Both the position numbers and the translations under genes were made by a program. This document shows, piece after piece, positions 6,252 through 6,853 of a stretch of DNA of 6,853 bases. Each line of letters starts with the position of its first letter. Position 1 is the first letter of the stretch. The notes beneath the pieces are model-generated. The model did no database searches, was not told where the DNA came from, and was given only the letters and a program-made list of their open reading frames with translations. Source of the stretch: Solirubrobacteraceae bacterium (GTDB lineage: Bacteria > Actinomycetota > Thermoleophilia > Solirubrobacterales > Solirubrobacteraceae); NCBI GenBank assembly GCA_030151725.1, contig JASLDD010000172.1, positions 1-6,853 of the forward strand, written 5' to 3'.

Positions 6252-6279
6252 CGAGGCCCCAAAGGTTGAGACGAGGCCC
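6252..6279. repeat. Pair of 8-bp direct repeats, 20 bp apart
   Basis: CGAGGCCC occurs at 6252-6259 and again at 6272-6279, a 20-bp period or about two helical turns. Both lie about 100-120 bp upstream of the first pilin start in the divergent intergenic region. This could be a tandem regulator site, but the repeats are short and G/C-rich and chance cannot be excluded. Confidence 0.3.
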
Positions 6280-6330
6280 TTGTGCGTGCGGTTATTTGAC
6301 GGGGAGCTACCGCGGTCTCTGGTGCGATCT

Positions 6331-6352
6331 GCCCGACCCCTACAATTCGGGC
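6331..6352 (+). promoter_or_regulatory. Putative tRNA promoter -10 within a dyad
   Basis: TACAAT at 6341-6346 is a good -10 hexamer, 12 nt before the tRNA 5' end, giving a start point near 6353 and a G/C-rich discriminator. It is flanked by a perfect 6-bp dyad, GCCCGA (6331-6336) and TCGGGC (6347-6352). No good -35 box is at the right distance; the nearest TTGACG (6296-6301) is 39 nt away. Confidence 0.4.
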
Positions 6353-6358
6353 TCCCAG

Positions 6359-6429
6359 GGGGGACTGGTGTATCGGTAACACGGTGGTCTCCAAAACCGC
6401 AACGCCAGGTTCGATTCCTGGGTCCCCCG
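6359..6429 (+). tRNA. tRNA-Trp (anticodon CCA), atypical 71-nt form
   Basis: A full cloverleaf can be drawn. The acceptor stem pairs GGGGGAC (6359-6365) with GTCCCCC (6422-6428). The D-stem GTGT/ACAC (6368-6371, 6379-6382) closes a 7-nt loop with GG. The anticodon stem GTGGT/ACCGC (6384-6388, 6396-6400) has one G-U pair. The loop CTCCAAA places CCA at 6391-6393, which reads UGG. The T-stem CCAGG/CCTGG (6405-6409, 6417-6421) closes the loop TTCGATT. The discriminator is G6429, as in bacterial tRNA-Trp. The 3' CCA is not encoded. Oddities are the short D-loop, a 4-nt variable region, and a G1-C72 pair instead of the A1-U72 usual in bacterial tRNA-Trp. The T-arm, loop and stems are intact, so a functional tRNA is likely. 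Its aminoacylation identity is less certain. Confidence 0.88.
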
Positions 6430-6433
6430 CTCA

Positions 6434-6462
6434 GGAAAATGCCCCGGAAACGGGGCTTTTCC
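6434..6462 (+). terminator. Intrinsic terminator after the tRNA
   Basis: GCCCCG-GAAA-CGGGGC (6441-6456) is a perfect 6-bp G/C stem with a stable GAAA tetraloop, followed by TTTT. The flanks GGAAAA (6434-6439) and TTTTCC (6457-6462) extend the stem past one bulged T. The A-run on the left means it could also stop transcription arriving on the minus strand. Confidence 0.8.
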
Positions 6463-6489
6463 GCTTTCTAGAGCCGATTGCGGGGTGAT

Positions 6490-6513
6490 ATGCGGGGAGG
6501 CGGTGTTCCGCAT
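6490..6513 (-). repeat. Imperfect dyad downstream of the right-edge gene
   Basis: ATGCGG (6490-6495) and CCGCAT (6508-6513) are a perfect 6-bp inverted repeat, with an overlapping inner GCGG-TGTT-CCGC hairpin (6500-6511). It lies about 40 bp beyond the stop of the minus-strand gene ending at 6555. No T-run follows on either strand, so a terminator role is weak. Nothing else was found in 6463-6554. Confidence 0.25.
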
Positions 6514-6554
6514 CGATCCGCTGGAATCCCCTCAGGTTCTAGGTTTCCGTCCAC

Positions 6555-6853
6555 TCAGCCGTCCCCTGGAGCGGCCGGTCTCAATGACGTGGACCACCGG
6601 ACGGTGTAGGTAGGGGATCCGAGCTCGCGTGCAAGAGCCTCAGGCAACCTCGTGCCCCTGTCGCAGTACGGGCAGAGCCCCGCGAACCCCTTGGCACCAC
6701 ACCTGCTCCACAGCTTGATCCGTCGCTCCAGGTCGGGCGTCCCGCTCCACGTCTGGGCGAGCATGATCTTGAGACCCTCAGCGAGCGCCTTGCGAGTCTC
6801 GTGCGCGCCCCGCCCGGAGGCGTGCTGTGCGAAGCGGTGGCTGACGTCGGTTG
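6555..6853 (-). CDS. Unrecognised protein, C-terminal part, with Cys cluster (start outside window)
   Basis: The minus-strand frame is open from the window edge to a TGA at 6557-6555, giving about 98 visible residues without a start; an internal ATG at 6764 exists but the frame continues upstream of it. Codon use is strongly G/C at third positions with GAG and AAG preferred, like the left-arm genes, which argues for a real gene. The visible part has a helical, charged stretch (E-T-R-K-A-L-A-E-G-L-K), then a cysteine cluster C-x8-C-x2-C (C-G-A-K-G-F-A-G-L-C-P-Y-C), and a basic, proline-rich end. The cluster could be part of a small zinc knuckle, but a fourth ligand is not obvious. I do not recognise the family. 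It is separated from the tRNA by the terminator and a short gap. Confidence 0.5.
   Translation of the reverse strand, partial: TDVSHRFAQHASGRGAHETRKALAEGLKIMLAQTWSGTPDLERRIKLWSRCGAKGFAGLCPYCDRGTRLPEALARELGSPTYTVRWSTSLRPAAPGDG

Noticed and set aside
6296..6301. TTGACG as the -35 box of the tRNA promoter
   Set aside because: It lies 39 nt from the TACAAT -10 box, far beyond the usual 16-19 nt, and no -10 hexamer is found at the right distance.
6196..6471. Plus-strand frame covering the intergenic region and the tRNA
   Set aside because: It runs straight through the tRNA and the terminator hairpin and has no recognisable domain.
1..6853. CRISPR array, insertion sequence, phage attachment site
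   Set aside because: No regularly spaced repeats, transposase or integrase motifs, or duplicated tRNA 3' end are visible in the window.

Overview
The window is high-GC DNA of actinobacterial character. Four things point that way: strong G/C at third codon positions, a consensus promoter placed so that its transcript would start at the ATG of the MarR gene (leaderless), an F420/deazaflavin-type reductase family member, and a tRNA gene without an encoded CCA end. The order and genus cannot be fixed from the sequence. A Thermoleophilia/Solirubrobacterales-like origin is my guess, because similar minor-pilin genes with large ectodomains are known to me from that group.

Left arm (1-2345, + strand). 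Two closely spaced genes encode a small single-domain cupin and a class I SAM-dependent methyltransferase. Each has a Shine-Dalgarno sequence, they are 14 nt apart, and they look like one transcription unit. A MarR-type regulator follows, with its own promoter and an inverted-repeat operator lying over the -35 box. Behind it is a DUF385 / nitroreductase-family deazaflavin-dependent protein. The MarR and DUF385 genes probably form a small regulator plus redox-enzyme unit.

Middle (2412-6156, - strand). Three overlapping genes encode proteins with type IV prepilin N-termini. In order of transcription they are a PilV/GspI-like protein with a long modular ectodomain, a PilW/GspJ-like protein, and a PilX-like protein with a large cysteine-rich, beta-helix-like ectodomain. 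The overlaps (10 nt, then 4 or 10 nt) imply one translationally coupled operon for a minor-pilin complex, presumably at the tip or base of a type IV pilus. No ATPase, platform protein, peptidase or major pilin is present, so these must be supplied from elsewhere. Glu and Lys codon choice (GAA/AAA) differs visibly from the flanking genes (GAG/AAG).

Right arm (6157-6853). A 5' leader of about 200 bp holds a perfect 18-bp inverted repeat at the pilin start, a 4-codon mini-ORF and a pair of 8-bp direct repeats 20 bp apart. It separates the pilus operon from a divergently transcribed tRNA with anticodon CCA (Trp). This tRNA folds well but is short (71 nt) and has an atypical body, and a strong intrinsic terminator follows it. 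The right edge holds the C-terminal part of an unrecognised minus-strand gene with a small cysteine cluster.

I saw no CRISPR array, insertion sequence or transposase. The most notable items are the atypical tRNA-Trp, the PilV-like protein with stalk-like modules, the leaderless MarR promoter/operator, and the structured leader of the pilus operon.
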